Under the pieces are notes generated by a model. It was not told the origin of the DNA and searched no databases. It saw only the letters and a program-made list of their open reading frames with translations. The translations under genes were made by a program, and so were the position numbers. Shown here in pieces: positions 1-8,999 of a stretch of 64,000 nucleotides of DNA; position 1 is the first letter of the stretch, and every line of letters starts with the position of its first letter. The DNA is from Streptomyces geranii (GTDB lineage Bacteria; Actinomycetota; Actinomycetes; Streptomycetales; Streptomycetaceae), in the NCBI RefSeq assembly GCF_002954775.1, contig NZ_KZ672952.1, forward strand, positions 124,001 through 188,000, written 5' to 3'.

Positions 1-1597
1 GCAGGTCGGCCGTCGCGGCGCGGAGCAGGCTCTTCTCCCGGCCGTCGAAGGTCTTGAACGACCACGGGGTGTTGTAGACGTACTCCACGAGGCGGTGGTC
101 GCAGAACGGGACCCGGACCTCAAGACCGACGGCCATGCTGATCCGGTCCTTGCGCTCCAGGAGCATCCGGACGAACCGCGTCAGGTGCAGGTGGCACATC
201 ACCCGCATCCGCATCTCGTGGTCGCTCTCGCCCTCGGCCCTCTCGACCTCGCCGACCGCGTCGGAGTAGCAGTCACGTATGTAGGCGGGCAGGTCGAGGG
301 CGGCGGTGATGTCGGCGTTGAACCGGTCCGACGACTGGGCCTGCGGGCCGGTGACGAAGACGTCCATCCAGGGGAAGGTCTGCGCGGCCTGGACCTCCGG
401 CTGATGGAACCACTGGTACCCGCCGAAGACTTCGTCGGCGGACTCGCCGGACAGGGCGACCGTGGACTGCTGCCGGACGGCCTGGAACAGCTGGTAGAGC
501 GAGGTGTCCACGTTCCCGAAGCTGAACGGACTGTCCCGTGCGGTGATGACGGCGCGGCGCACGTCCGGGTCGGCGATCGAGGCGTGGTCGAGCGCGATGG
601 TCTCGTGCTGCGAGCCGACGTGCGCGGCCACCTCGAGCGCGTACGGGGCGTCCATCGTGCCACGCGATACCTCGGCGACGAAGTGGTCCTTCCGCCCGAC
701 GAAGTCCACCGAGAAGCTGCGCACCTTCTCACCGGGCTCGCCGTGCTCCCCCGGCCGGCCCAGCTTGGCGGCGGCCAGCGCGGTGATCGCGCTGGAGTCC
801 AGACCGCCGGAGAGCAGGGTGCAGCGCGGGACGTCGGAGACCAGCTGGCGGCTGACGATGTCCTCGAGCAGTTCGCGCACGGTGGCGACGGTGGTCTTTA
901 GGTCGTCGGTGTGCGGACGGGTGGGCAGCGTCCAGTAGCGGTGCTCTCGCAGACCGGAGCGGTCGACGGTGACCAGGCCGCCCGGGAGCACCTCGCGCAT
1001 TCCGCACCACAACGCGCTGCCCGGCGTCTGGGTGAGGCTGATCAGCTCCCGCAGGCCGGCGAGGTCGACGGCGCGGTCCGACAGCGGGTTGGCGAGGATC
1101 GTCTTCGGCTCGGAGCCGAACATCACCCCGTCGTCGGTGCTGGAGTAGTAGAGCGGCTTGACGCCCATCCGGTCGCGGATCATCACGAGCTTCTCGACCC
1201 TGGAGTCCCAGACGGCGAACGCGAACATGCCGTTGAGGCGTTCGGCGACCGCTTCGCCCCACTCCAGGTAGCCGTAGAGCACGACCTCGGTGTCGCTGCG
1301 GGTCTCGAACCGGTGGCCCCGGCGGATCAACTCGTTCCTGAGTTCGGTGTAGTTGTAGACCTCACCGCTGTAGGTGAGCGCCACCGGGCCGTCATCGGTG
1401 GGCACCACCATGGGCTGGATGCCGCCTTCGAGGTCGATGACCGCCAGCCTCCGATGACCGAGCGCCGCGTGCCGGTCGAGCCAGACGCCTCCGGCGTCCG
1501 GGCCCCGGCAGGCCATGGGCTCCGTCATCGCGTCCAGCTGCGTGCGCTGCTGAGTCAGATCCCGGTCGAACGAGACCCAGCCGGTAATTCCACACAT
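1..1597 (-). CDS. Glutamine-dependent amidotransferase, asparagine synthase family (PhzH-like), 3' end outside window
   Basis: Class II amidotransferase that would transfer ammonia from glutamine to an AMP-activated carboxylate. The ATG is at 1597 and the protein starts MCGITGW, so Cys2 is the N-terminal nucleophile of the glutaminase domain. The synthetase domain has the PP-loop SGGLDSS at about residue 255. About 532 codons are present and the frame is still open at base 1, so the C-terminus (usually about 80 more residues) is missing. It follows phzG by 180 bp in the same direction. In Pseudomonas, PhzH of this family converts phenazine-1-carboxylate to the carboxamide; the position at the end of a phz operon suggests a similar carboxamide step here. 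Family assignment is firm; the substrate is inferred from context. Confidence 0.85.
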   Translation of the reverse strand, partial: MCGITGWVSFDRDLTQQRTQLDAMTEPMACRGPDAGGVWLDRHAALGHRRLAVIDLEGGIQPMVVPTDDGPVALTYSGEVYNYTELRNELIRRGHRFETRSDTEVVLYGYLEWGEAVAERLNGMFAFAVWDSRVEKLVMIRDRMGVKPLYYSSTDDGVMFGSEPKTILANPLSDRAVDLAGLRELISLTQTPGSALWCGMREVLPGGLVTVDRSGLREHRYWTLPTRPHTDDLKTTVATVRELLEDIVSRQLVSDVPRCTLLSGGLDSSAITALAAAKLGRPGEHGEPGEKVRSFSVDFVGRKDHFVAEVSRGTMDAPYALEVAAHVGSQHETIALDHASIADPDVRRAVITARDSPFSFGNVDTSLYQLFQAVRQQSTVALSGESADEVFGGYQWFHQPEVQAAQTFPWMDVFVTGPQAQSSDRFNADITAALDLPAYIRDCYSDAVGEVERAEGESDHEMRMRVMCHLHLTRFVRMLLERKDRISMAVGLEVRVPFCDHRLVEYVYNTPWSFKTFDGREKSLLRAATADL

Positions 1598-1777
1598 CGA
1601 CTTGCCCTTCTTCCTCTTGAGTACATGGTCCGGAGCACGGTCAGGGTTGGAGCTGGTCCGCACGCCTGCCGGAACCGTCACGCTCGTAAGAGTCCGGCGC
1701 AGCCGGTGCCTTCGTGGCGTGGTCCCTCACGGGCTACTCCTGGGCCGTCGGCGGCCCGGGTCTTGTCGTCGAACTCC

Positions 1778-2419
1778 CTAGGGCTGCAGCCTGCTTGTGC
1801 GCCAGCCGTCGCCGTGACGGTCGTAGCGCAGCCGGTGGTGCAGCCTGTCCGGGTCCGCGTTCCAGAACTCGACGGCCGCCGGGCAGAGCCGGTATCCGAC
1901 GAACCGAGCCGGGCGGGGCAGCGCCGTACCCGTGGCCGACAGCCGCTCGGCCTCGGCGCGCAGGGCCGCGGCGTCCGCGAGCGGCTCGCTCTGCCGGGAC
2001 GCCGCCGACATGGCGTGCAGGGGGATCGGGCGGCCGAACCACAGGGCGTTCGACTCGGCGTCGGACATCCGCGCCACGGGGCCGGAGAGAATCAGCTGCC
2101 GGCCCGTCTCCCGCCAGTAGAGGACTCCGGACGCCCAGCCCGTGGCGGACAGCTCGCGGCCCTTGCGGCTGGTGCTGTGGCTGGCGAACACCAGGCCCTG
2201 CCCGGTCGTTTCGAGGACGGCGACGATCCGGTTGGAGGCGCGGCCCTCGGCGTCCGCGGTGGCCAGCGCCAGCGCGAGCGGTTCCCGGACACCGTGCGCG
2301 ACGGCCTGGTCGATCCATTGCGTCACGAGCGCCATCGGCTCCGGTGGTGGTGCCTCGTATTCGGGGAAGTCGACACCGGTCTCACCGGTGAGACTCTCCA
2401 GCCTGCTGGTACCCATCAC
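1778..2419 (-). CDS. phzG: PhzG-like FMN-dependent oxidase (pyridoxamine 5'-phosphate oxidase fold)
   Basis: 213-residue cytosolic flavoenzyme of the PdxH/PhzG family. In phenazine pathways PhzG carries out the final oxidations of the tricyclic precursor to the aromatic phenazine. The N-terminus has the typical PhzG run FPEYEAPPPEPMALVTQW, followed by LALATADAEGRASNRIVAV and the FMN-binding stretch around FASHSTSRKGREL (residues about 78-90); the C-terminus RLHHRLRYDR matches the family. Two ATG codons are adjacent (2419 and 2416), preceded by GAGG at suitable spacing. It lies 18 bp after phzF in the same operon. PdxH of primary metabolism is the alternative, but the phz neighbours make PhzG much more likely. 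Confidence 0.9.
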   Translation of the reverse strand: MMGTSRLESLTGETGVDFPEYEAPPPEPMALVTQWIDQAVAHGVREPLALALATADAEGRASNRIVAVLETTGQGLVFASHSTSRKGRELSATGWASGVLYWRETGRQLILSGPVARMSDAESNALWFGRPIPLHAMSAASRQSEPLADAAALRAEAERLSATGTALPRPARFVGYRLCPAAVEFWNADPDRLHHRLRYDRHGDGWRTSRLQP

Positions 2420-2437
2420 AACCTCGCTCTCGCGCTT

Positions 2438-3268
2438 TCACACGTGGATGACGCCGCGGGCGACGACCACGCCGTGGCCGCCCACCCGGACGTCGTCGAC
2501 GCGGTCCTGCGACCCGTGGGCGGTCGCGAACATGTAGGAGGGGCGGCCCATGTCGGCCCCCTGGAGGATCTCGATCTCCTGCCCGTACTCGGCGAGCCCG
2601 TGCCGGGCGAGGTGGATGGCGAGCGGTCCGGCCGCGGAGCCCGTGGCCGCGTCCTCGACCACGCCGTAGGCAGGCGAGAACATCCGCGTACGCCAGTGCG
2701 TGCCGCTGCCGGCGAAGCAGTTGGCGGCCATGTCGGGGAACCGGGCCAGGGCGCGGTGGTCGGGGTCGAGAGCGGACAGCGCGGCCACGCTCGGCAGTCC
2801 CACGAAGATGTGGCGGGGCCCGTTGTGGTAGATCTCCACCGGTACGGTCGAGGACTCGACGCCCAGCGCCTGGATGAGTTCCTTGACGCGCTCGTACGGC
2901 TTCCACGTCGGGACCGGCTGCCGCATCCGGACGGCTGTGCCCCCGTCGTCGTAGAACTCGAACGGGATGATGCCCATGGCTGTCTCCAGCCGCAGGGTGT
3001 CCGTCTTCTTGATCTCGCCGAGGGCCACGGCCGTTCCGAGCAGCGGATGACCGGCGAACGGCAGCTCGTTGACCGGTGTGAAGATCCGGATCCGGGCGTC
3101 CGCGCCCTGCCGGGCGGAGAGCACGAAGGTGACCTCCGACAGGTTCATCTCCTTGGCTATGCGCTGCATCTGGTCGCTGGTCAGGTCGTCGGCGTCGAAG
3201 AAGACGGCCACGGGGTTGCCTTCGAGCGGAGTGCGCGAGAAGGCGTCCACGACCACGTAGTCGTGCAT
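2438..3268 (-). CDS. phzF: PhzF, trans-2,3-dihydro-3-hydroxyanthranilate isomerase
   Basis: 276 residues, usual length for PhzF. It isomerises trans-2,3-dihydro-3-hydroxyanthranilate (DHHA) to the aminoketone that dimerises to the phenazine skeleton. Family signatures are present: VDAFSRTPLEGNPVAV near the N-terminus, the catalytic glutamate in MNLSEVTFVL (about residue 45), the substrate loop FTPVNELPFAGHP (about residues 63-75) and the second-lobe motif VEDAATGSAAGP (about residues 203-214). It is followed by phzG and preceded by the small YdhR-like gene, all on the minus strand. The presence of PhzF argues for a phenazine-type route rather than simple 3-hydroxyanthranilate, which needs only PhzE, PhzD and a dehydrogenase. 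Confidence 0.95.
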   Translation of the reverse strand: MHDYVVVDAFSRTPLEGNPVAVFFDADDLTSDQMQRIAKEMNLSEVTFVLSARQGADARIRIFTPVNELPFAGHPLLGTAVALGEIKKTDTLRLETAMGIIPFEFYDDGGTAVRMRQPVPTWKPYERVKELIQALGVESSTVPVEIYHNGPRHIFVGLPSVAALSALDPDHRALARFPDMAANCFAGSGTHWRTRMFSPAYGVVEDAATGSAAGPLAIHLARHGLAEYGQEIEILQGADMGRPSYMFATAHGSQDRVDDVRVGGHGVVVARGVIHV

Positions 3269-3296
3269 GAGGTTCTCCGTAATGTGTGAGTCGGCC

Positions 3297-3626
3297 CTAC
3301 GCCGTGAAGACCGGGCCGGTCCCGTGGAGGGCGGCCACCGTGTACGCGCCCTCCACGACGGCTTCGGCGGTGAAGACCGAGCGGTGGGTCGGCGGACAGC
3401 CGATCAGTTCGGACGCCCGGTTCGGCGGGAGTACCTGGGGCCGGTCGCCCTCCCACACCATCACCGCGCCCCACCGGTTGCGGTCCCGGTCCGCGATCCA
3501 GAACTTCAGCCGCAGCCCGCGGACTTCGGCCCACTGCTCGACCGCGTCCTGACGCAGGTGCTCCCGGAGCGAGTCGATGGTCGCGGAGGACTGGTCCAGG
3601 TCCCACCACACGATGTCAAGCCTCAT
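3297..3626 (-). CDS. Small YdhR-like dimeric alpha/beta-barrel protein in the phz operon
   Basis: 109-residue protein starting at ATG 3626 ([12 protein letters not shown]), overlapping the end of phzE by 11 bp and ending 28 bp before phzF, so it is translated with the operon. The pattern VRGLRLKFWIADRDRNRWG followed by AVMVWEG resembles the YdhR/antibiotic-monooxygenase-like dimeric ferredoxin-like barrel, where small proteins act as cofactorless oxygenases or bind aromatic intermediates. No signal peptide or membrane segment. It is not PhzA/B, which is a larger NTF2-fold protein of about 160 residues. Its place between phzE and phzF, in a locus with no visible phzA/B, makes a role in handling the unstable aminoketone intermediate an attractive but unproven idea. 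Confidence 0.7.
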   Translation of the reverse strand: MRLDIVWWDLDQSSATIDSLREHLRQDAVEQWAEVRGLRLKFWIADRDRNRWGAVMVWEGDRPQVLPPNRASELIGCPPTHRSVFTAEAVVEGAYTVAALHGTGPVFTA

Positions 3627-5535
3627 GACCCAGCGCCCTCCGGATCGAGTCGGCCACGATGCGGGGTCCGTCGACGGTGAGCACCGACTCGGCGTGGAAC
3701 TGCATCGAGGCGAAGTGGGGGCCGTGCAGGGCGTGCACCTCACCGGTCAGCGGGTCGCGGCTCACCTCCACCGGTCCGACGCCGTCGACGTGGTGCCGGT
3801 CGTCGGTACCGCGGGCCGCGAAGGTGTTGTAGAACCCCACCCGCTCCCGCGCGCCGAACAGGTCGATCTCCCGCTGCACGCCCTGGTTGGGCGTGTCACG
3901 ACGTACGAGGTCCAGTCCCAGCCTCCTGCTGAGCACCTGGTGGCTCAGGCAGACGGCGACGAAGGGCAGGCGTTCGGCCAGGAGTTGGTCGACCACCGAC
4001 CGCAGGCGGACGATCTTCGGATCGTCGTCCGCGCGGGGGTCACCGGGGCCCGGGCCCATGACCACGAGGTCGTACCCGTCGAGCGTGGCGTCGTCGAAGC
4101 GCTGGATCGCCACCTGCAGTCCCAGCGCGTCCAACTGCAGTCCCAGCATCGCGGTGAAGGAGTCCTCCGCGTCGATCACCAGCGTCTTCAGCCCCCTCAG
4201 CCCCGCCGGCCGTACCGACTCGGCCACCGCCGCCGGGTGCGAGGCGTGGTCCTTCAGCCAGAAGCCCGCGATGTCCGCGTTGCGGCGCCGCAACGCGGAC
4301 ACCACCTCCGGGTGTTGTCCGAAACGGGAGGTGCCGCCGGACTGCAGAGCGGAGACGAGCCCGGAGACCTTGGCGTGGGTCTCGGCCACCTCCGAGAACG
4401 GATCGGAGTGGCGTACGACGGTGGCACCGACGCCGATCCGCACCCGGCCGCCCGCGTCGATGTCGGCGGTGCGGATGAGGATGGCGGAGTCGAGGGTGCG
4501 TTCGCCGTCCGCGTCCGTACCGATCAGCGCGGCGATCCCGCTGTAGTATCCCCGCCCCTGCGGCTCGTACCGGCTGATCACACGCGCGGCGCTCTCCAGC
4601 GGGCTGCCGGTGACCGTGGGGGCGAACATCGACTCGCGGAGGATGTCGCGTACGTCGTGGTCGGTCGTGCCGTCGATGAAGTACTCGGTGTGGGCCAGCC
4701 GCCCCATCTCCTTGAGGTGGGGTCCGGTCACCCGGCCCCCGCGCTCGCAGATCCGCGCCATCATCTTGAGTTCCTCGTCGAGCACCATGTAGAGCTCCTC
4801 GGTCTCCTTGCGGTCGGCGAGGAAGTCCGTGACGCCCTGCAGGGTGGGCCCGGCGGGCGGGTAGCGGTAGGTGCCGCTGATGGGGTTCATCACGGCCGTT
4901 CCGCCGTTGAGCGAGACGTGGCGCTCCGGGGTGGCACCCACGAAGGTGCGCTCCCCGGTGTGGATGACGAAGGTCCAGTACGTGCCCGGCTCCCGGGCCA
5001 GCAGGGCGCAGAAGGCGGACAGCGCATGGCGCGGCGAGTAGTCGCTGAGGCAGGCCAGGAAGGACCGCCTGATGACGAAGTTGGCGCCCTCTCCGGTGCC
5101 TATCTCGTCCGTGACGATCCGGCGTACGGTCTCGGCGTACTCGTCGTCCGACGTGTCGAAGTGCTGGTCGACCAGCCGGAGCGGTGTCTGTGGGATGCGG
5201 GCCAGGAGTTCGGGCACCGTGGTCGTCGCTTGCGCGGTGACGGTCATGGCGAGCAGCGGTTCCCCGTCGTCGGGGGCGGCGAACCCGCGTTCGGCGAGCT
5301 GCCGGTAGGGCACCAGCACCAGGACTTCCTGCCGTGGCACGGGCACCTTCGCACCGCTGTCGTGGAGCGGGATGTCGGCCAACGACTGAAGTCGGGCCAT
5401 GTCCCCCACCAAGACGTCGACGGTGTCCGGCGCGGCATGCGCTCCGGGCCTGTGGAGCAGGGCGAACGCGGTCGGTTCCAGGGCGAGAACGCGGTCGAGC
5501 GGGGTGCGGTCGGGGTTCTCGGTCGGCGCGCTCAT
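3616..5535 (-). CDS. phzE: PhzE, 2-amino-2-deoxyisochorismate (ADIC) synthase
   Basis: 639-residue fused chorismate-utilising enzyme plus glutamine amidotransferase; converts chorismate and glutamine to ADIC. The N-terminal MST domain (to about residue 400) contains [23 protein letters not shown] and the [15 protein letters not shown] region. The C-terminal class I GATase has the nucleophilic Cys in AVCLSHQVL and the His-Glu pair in QFHAESVL near the end. The ATG at 5535 overlaps the stop of phzD in an ATGA, so the two are translationally coupled. The fused architecture and neighbours separate it from anthranilate synthase of tryptophan synthesis. Confidence 0.95.
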   Translation of the reverse strand: MSAPTENPDRTPLDRVLALEPTAFALLHRPGAHAAPDTVDVLVGDMARLQSLADIPLHDSGAKVPVPRQEVLVLVPYRQLAERGFAAPDDGEPLLAMTVTAQATTTVPELLARIPQTPLRLVDQHFDTSDDEYAETVRRIVTDEIGTGEGANFVIRRSFLACLSDYSPRHALSAFCALLAREPGTYWTFVIHTGERTFVGATPERHVSLNGGTAVMNPISGTYRYPPAGPTLQGVTDFLADRKETEELYMVLDEELKMMARICERGGRVTGPHLKEMGRLAHTEYFIDGTTDHDVRDILRESMFAPTVTGSPLESAARVISRYEPQGRGYYSGIAALIGTDADGERTLDSAILIRTADIDAGGRVRIGVGATVVRHSDPFSEVAETHAKVSGLVSALQSGGTSRFGQHPEVVSALRRRNADIAGFWLKDHASHPAAVAESVRPAGLRGLKTLVIDAEDSFTAMLGLQLDALGLQVAIQRFDDATLDGYDLVVMGPGPGDPRADDDPKIVRLRSVVDQLLAERLPFVAVCLSHQVLSRRLGLDLVRRDTPNQGVQREIDLFGARERVGFYNTFAARGTDDRHHVDGVGPVEVSRDPLTGEVHALHGPHFASMQFHAESVLTVDGPRIVADSIRRALGHEA

Positions 5536-6158
5536 GCCCGGAACACCTCGTCGGTCAGGACGACCGTCCCGCAGCGCCGCGCCGTGTAGTCCAGGGCCAG
5601 TCGGTGGTCGGCCTCGCAGAAGTCACCGGTGGCGTCGGCGACCAGGAACGGTTGGATGTCGTTGGTGAACGCCTCCAGCGCGGTGGCCAGCACACCGACG
5701 TGCGCGTAGACACCGCAGAGCACGAGCTGGTCGCGGCCGGCCGCCCGCATGCGCTCCAGCAGGTCCGAGCGGAAGAAGGCGCTGTAGCGCCATTTGGTCA
5801 GGCGCCAGTCGCCGGCGGCGGGCGCGAGCTCGGGCACGACCGCCCGGTCCTCCGGATCCGTGCGCATGCCCGGTCCCCAGAAGTCCTTGAGCAGACCGCG
5901 CTCCTGCTCGGTCATCCCGCCGGACTGCGCCGTGTAGGCCACCGGCACCCCCTCGGCCGTACAGCGCTTGCGGAGGGTTGCGGCATTGTCGATGATCTCG
6001 GCGCGCAGCGGGTCGGGGAAGTTCCTGAGGAAGTAGTGCTGCATGTCGTGGATGAGAAGGACCGCCCGTCGGGGGTCGGCAGTCCACTGGGTGACGTTCT
6101 CGGGAAGGCTCGCGGTGGTGGGCAGGGGGTACGAACGGATGGGGGGTATGCCCTTCAT
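5532..6158 (-). CDS. phzD: PhzD, ADIC isochorismatase
   Basis: 208 residues, isochorismatase-like hydrolase that removes pyruvate from ADIC to give DHHA. The catalytic Asp lies in [11 protein letters not shown] (about residue 38) and the catalytic Lys in [14 protein letters not shown] (about residue 122), followed by [12 protein letters not shown]. The start at ATG 6158 is preceded by GGAAG. First gene of the tightly packed phzDE-ydhR-phzFG set; the 356 bp upstream gap to the methyltransferase gene could hold a promoter. A dehydrogenase that would aromatise DHHA to 3-hydroxyanthranilate is not seen nearby. Confidence 0.95.
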   Translation of the reverse strand: MKGIPPIRSYPLPTTASLPENVTQWTADPRRAVLLIHDMQHYFLRNFPDPLRAEIIDNAATLRKRCTAEGVPVAYTAQSGGMTEQERGLLKDFWGPGMRTDPEDRAVVPELAPAAGDWRLTKWRYSAFFRSDLLERMRAAGRDQLVLCGVYAHVGVLATALEAFTNDIQPFLVADATGDFCEADHRLALDYTARRCGTVVLTDEVFRA

Positions 6159-6514
6159 GGTCGGCTTCTTCCGGGAGGGGGAGGATCATCCGGGCGTGGT
6201 GGAGAGGAACTCCGGGACATGGGGAGGGGGCTCGGGAACGTGGGGAGGGGATACGCCGGGGAGGCCCCGTGCCGCCGGGCCGTCGCCGGAGCGCGCACGC
6301 CCTGCTCGGGTGCGTGGGCGGGCTGGTTCACCGGGAACGGGGAACCGGCAGGGAGGAGAAGCCGGCGGTGGACGGGCCTGCCGACGAGGTCACGGCGTGC
6401 GTGGCCGGGTGGCCGCGTGGTGCGGCGCGGACCGTGCCGTCGGCCCGGCGGAAGCGGTGCGGGAAGGCGCGGACCGGTGGGTGGAGCGGTGCCGCCGCGG
6501 ACCACTCCGGGGAG
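6159..6514. other. Intergenic gap between phzD and the PhzM-like gene
   Basis: 356 bp of very GC-rich, purine-run-containing sequence without a supportable gene. It contains the phzD ribosome binding site just above 6158 and probably a promoter for phzDEFGH. No convincing hairpin or -10/-35 pair was recognised by eye. Confidence 0.5.
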
Positions 6515-7522
6515 TCAGGCGCGTGGTGCGGCGATGAGCGCGGTGGTCTCCATCGGGAGCCCCGCGATCCGTTCGATGTCCAGGCCCGCCCGGTCCAGCA
6601 GGGACCGGAACCGGTCGACGGAACGGTGTCCGCCACCGGTCGTCATCAGCAGGTGCAGGTCCCACAGGGCGGGCAGCATCGTGGAGTTGTCGTCCACCAC
6701 CATGCGGTCCATGACCAGCAGCCGGGAGGAAGGGCTGGTCATACTGCGGCGGCAGTGCTCGAACGCCGCGACGGCGTCGTCGTCGGACCAGCCGGCCAGC
6801 ACCCGGCAGAAGATGTAGACGTCGCCGCCCTCCGGTACCGACGTGAACATGTCTCCACCGAAGAGTTCGACCCGGTCCAGGCCGACCGTTCCGGCCAGGT
6901 ACTCGCGGGCGATCGGGACGACGTGTTCGCGGTCGATCAGTTTCCCGCGGGCGTCGGGGGCCGCTTCGAGGATCACCGAGAGCAGGTGCCCGTTGCCGCC
7001 GCCGCAGTCCACCACCGTCTTGCCGGAGAAGTCGAAGATCTCCGGTACGTGGTCGAAGAAGAGGTTGCCCGCCTTCATGGTCCGCTGGAACCGGTCGGCC
7101 AGGTCCGGGTGACTGTCGAGGTGGCGATAGAGCGGCTCACCGTAGGCCAGCTCGAACCCGGCGGTCGATGTGCGGAAGCACTCCGCGGCATGGCCCCAGG
7201 CGGTGTAGAACTCCTCGCCGTACAGCAGGCACATGTCCCGCATCGTCCCGGGCCGATCGAGCAGTGCGGTGCTCACCGGGGTGTTGCGGTAACCCGTCTC
7301 CGGGCTCCAGTCGAACACCCCCATCGCCACCAGCAGCCGCATCAGGCGGTGAATGCCCTGTTCCTCCGCCCCCGCCGCCTCGGCGAGTTCGCCGTCGCGA
7401 GACAGTCCGGCTTCGATGTGATCGGGCAGCCTGAACTTCGCTGCCGCGTGGACGGCCTGTGCGCGCCACCCACCGGTGACGAGTTCGACCACTTCCTGAA
7501 CTGCCTTCAGATCGTGTTTCAT
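6515..7522 (-). CDS. PhzM-like SAM-dependent methyltransferase
   Basis: 335-residue class I methyltransferase of the acetylserotonin O-methyltransferase/PhzM family: N-terminal dimerisation winged helix (residues about 1-100, HRLMRLLVAMGVFDW), then a Rossmann domain with SAM motif VVDCGGGNGHL (about residue 165) and GGDMFTSVPEGGDVYIF. The family catalytic His (LHDW in plant-type enzymes) is replaced, the local sequence being VLAGWSDDD. From memory, Pseudomonas PhzM also lacks this His and ends very similarly (ERI-LPMET-ARA). PhzM N-methylates phenazine-1-carboxylate, so an N- or O-methylation of the phenazine is likely. ATG 7522 (MKHDLKAVQ) is chosen because GGAGAG lies 9 bases upstream; an upstream in-frame start at 7570 has no such site. 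Confidence 0.85.
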   Translation of the reverse strand: MKHDLKAVQEVVELVTGGWRAQAVHAAAKFRLPDHIEAGLSRDGELAEAAGAEEQGIHRLMRLLVAMGVFDWSPETGYRNTPVSTALLDRPGTMRDMCLLYGEEFYTAWGHAAECFRTSTAGFELAYGEPLYRHLDSHPDLADRFQRTMKAGNLFFDHVPEIFDFSGKTVVDCGGGNGHLLSVILEAAPDARGKLIDREHVVPIAREYLAGTVGLDRVELFGGDMFTSVPEGGDVYIFCRVLAGWSDDDAVAAFEHCRRSMTSPSSRLLVMDRMVVDDNSTMLPALWDLHLLMTTGGGHRSVDRFRSLLDRAGLDIERIAGLPMETTALIAAPRA

Positions 7523-8089
7523 TTGTGAACTCTCCAGGCTGTCGGAACCCTTATGACTGGCCCTGTTCATCGCTTTGCGCGAATTTCACCGCTCACCGCC
7601 TCGTGATGAATTCACTGGCTTGGAGCACGCATCCAAATCATGTGAGCACCGCACCCGGGCGACAACCCCAGAAGTTTTCGCAAGAGACCTGGGGTTGCGG
7701 AGTTGGGCATGGACGGCCGCGTGCTGTTCCGTCTCGCCAGATCACTTCGGCAGCGGGACGGCAGGCGAGTCACCGGGCCACCGTCGTCGTGGTCAGGTCC
7801 GGCAGCCGCCAACCGCATTGCTCGCGAGCCGGCGTACGTACCGGCTGTGAACCCGGGACGACAGCGTCCCGTACGCGTGGACACGCGGCCTGCTCGGAGC
7901 ACCCAGCACTGGCGGCAGGCACGCCCCGGGGCACCCGATCCGACGGCGGACGGCACCTCCCCCGCGTGCCCGGACCCCGGACCCGGCCCGGGCACGCCGG
8001 ACGCGGAGCGAACGCGGTCGCCCCGAACGCCCAGCACCGTGCGGGGCGTTCGGCTGCGCATGGGCCCTGGCCACAGGGCTCGCTCCCGC
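7523..8089. other. Non-coding interval holding the leader of the PhzM-like gene and a palindrome
   Basis: 567 bp between the methyltransferase start and the PPTase stop. Open frames here (for example 7612-8061 minus) show low-complexity Arg/Gly/Pro composition and no recognisable family, so no gene is called. It contains the CAACCCC palindrome at 7663-7697 and the GTTCACAAA leader motif at 7522-7530. Confidence 0.55.
7663..7697. promoter_or_regulatory. Palindrome CAACCCCAG-N17-CTGGGGTTG, candidate operator
   Basis: Perfect 9-bp inverted repeat (7663-7671 and 7689-7697) with a 17-base AT-richer spacer, 140 bp upstream of the PhzM-like gene. Its outer half-sites GCGACAACCCC and GGGGTTGC recur in both arms of the large inverted repeat at 53.3 and 57.0 kb. 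Repetition upstream of genes suggests a binding site for a shared regulator; a stem-loop terminator is the alternative, but no gene ends into it closely. Confidence 0.5.
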
Positions 8090-8824
8090 TCAGTCGCTGC
8101 GAACGGTGAGAGGACTCACGAGGATGATCGGATCCCCCTCCGGCCGCCGGACGTCATGGGGTACATGGGGAACGGTGACCGCGGTCAAGAGCAAGCCGTG
8201 TTCCGCCAGCCAGCCCCCGTGGAAGTGGGTGACCCGGTTGCCGGCGACGAACGGCCCCGGCACCAGGAGGCGCGCGGTGAACGTTCCTGCCGCGGGATGC
8301 ATCTCGATGGTCGCTTCGTGGAAGTCCAGCCAGCTGCCGGCGAGCGGGTACCACGCTTTGTAGACGCTCTCCTTGGCGCTGAAGATGAGTCGGTCCCAGC
8401 ACACCTCGGGCCGGGTGGCGGCCAGTCGGCGCAGCCGTACCCGTTCCTCCGGAAGTGTGACGAGCTTCAGCACCGAGTGGTTCGCCAACGGGGCGTTGGG
8501 CTCGGCGTCCACGCCGAGCGACACCATGTCGACCGCCCTTGCCACGGCTGCCGCACGGTAGCCCCGGCAGTGCGTCATGCTGCCGACGACGGCGGTGGGC
8601 CACACCGGTGCCCCACGCGGACCTCGAAGGATGGGAACGGGTGGCACGCCGAGACCGGCCAGGGCACGCCGGGCGCATGCGCGTGCGGTGGTGAACTCCC
8701 GGCGGCGCTCGGCCACGGCTTTGGCCACCAGCTGCTCCTCCTCGGGAAACAGCGGCGGTAGGGGGTCTGGATCACCGAACGACTGGGCCGTCACGATGGG
8801 TGCGGCCAGCAGGTTCTCGATCAT
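8090..8824 (-). CDS. Sfp-type 4'-phosphopantetheinyl transferase
   Basis: 244 residues. Transfers phosphopantetheine from CoA to the conserved Ser of acyl carrier proteins, so it could activate the PKS and discrete ACPs of this locus. Motifs: SLGVDAEPN (metal-binding Asp and Glu) and FSAKESVYKAWYPL (Glu and Lys of the WxxKEA/KESxxK region). The start is placed at ATG 8824 (MIENLLAAP); the frame extends upstream to 9115 but that extension lies in a decayed gene and is not family-like. It is one of few intact genes next to the pseudogene stretch 9.0-12.6 kb, which may mean it is under selection. Confidence 0.9.
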   Translation of the reverse strand: MIENLLAAPIVTAQSFGDPDPLPPLFPEEEQLVAKAVAERRREFTTARACARRALAGLGVPPVPILRGPRGAPVWPTAVVGSMTHCRGYRAAAVARAVDMVSLGVDAEPNAPLANHSVLKLVTLPEERVRLRRLAATRPEVCWDRLIFSAKESVYKAWYPLAGSWLDFHEATIEMHPAAGTFTARLLVPGPFVAGNRVTHFHGGWLAEHGLLLTAVTVPHVPHDVRRPEGDPIILVSPLTVRSD

Positions 8825-8999
8825 GGGTACCCGATTCGGTTGGCGAGGGTGGACGGGAATCGCCCGTGCTGATCCGGATCCCGGGCGTACCGTCGCCCCA
8901 CCGACCGGGCCCGGACGACGACATCCGGCGCACGTTCCCGGTACCGCCTCCGTACGGCTCCCCAGCGCGCCCGTCGGAGAGCCGTACGGGGAGAACGGC

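Noticed and set aside
911..3289. 792-codon plus-strand open frame over phzG/phzF and the amidotransferase gene
   Set aside because: Shadow frame of GC-rich minus-strand genes; Arg/Gly/Val-rich with no domain, while the minus strand reads well-known families.
3297..3626. Considered as a divergent PhzA/B
   Set aside because: Too short (109 versus about 160 residues) and its GLxxKxW pattern fits the YdhR-like barrel, not the NTF2 fold.
7612..8061. 150-codon minus-strand frame between the PPTase and methyltransferase genes
   Set aside because: No ribosome binding site, Arg/Ser/Gly-rich composition, no family; treated as non-coding.
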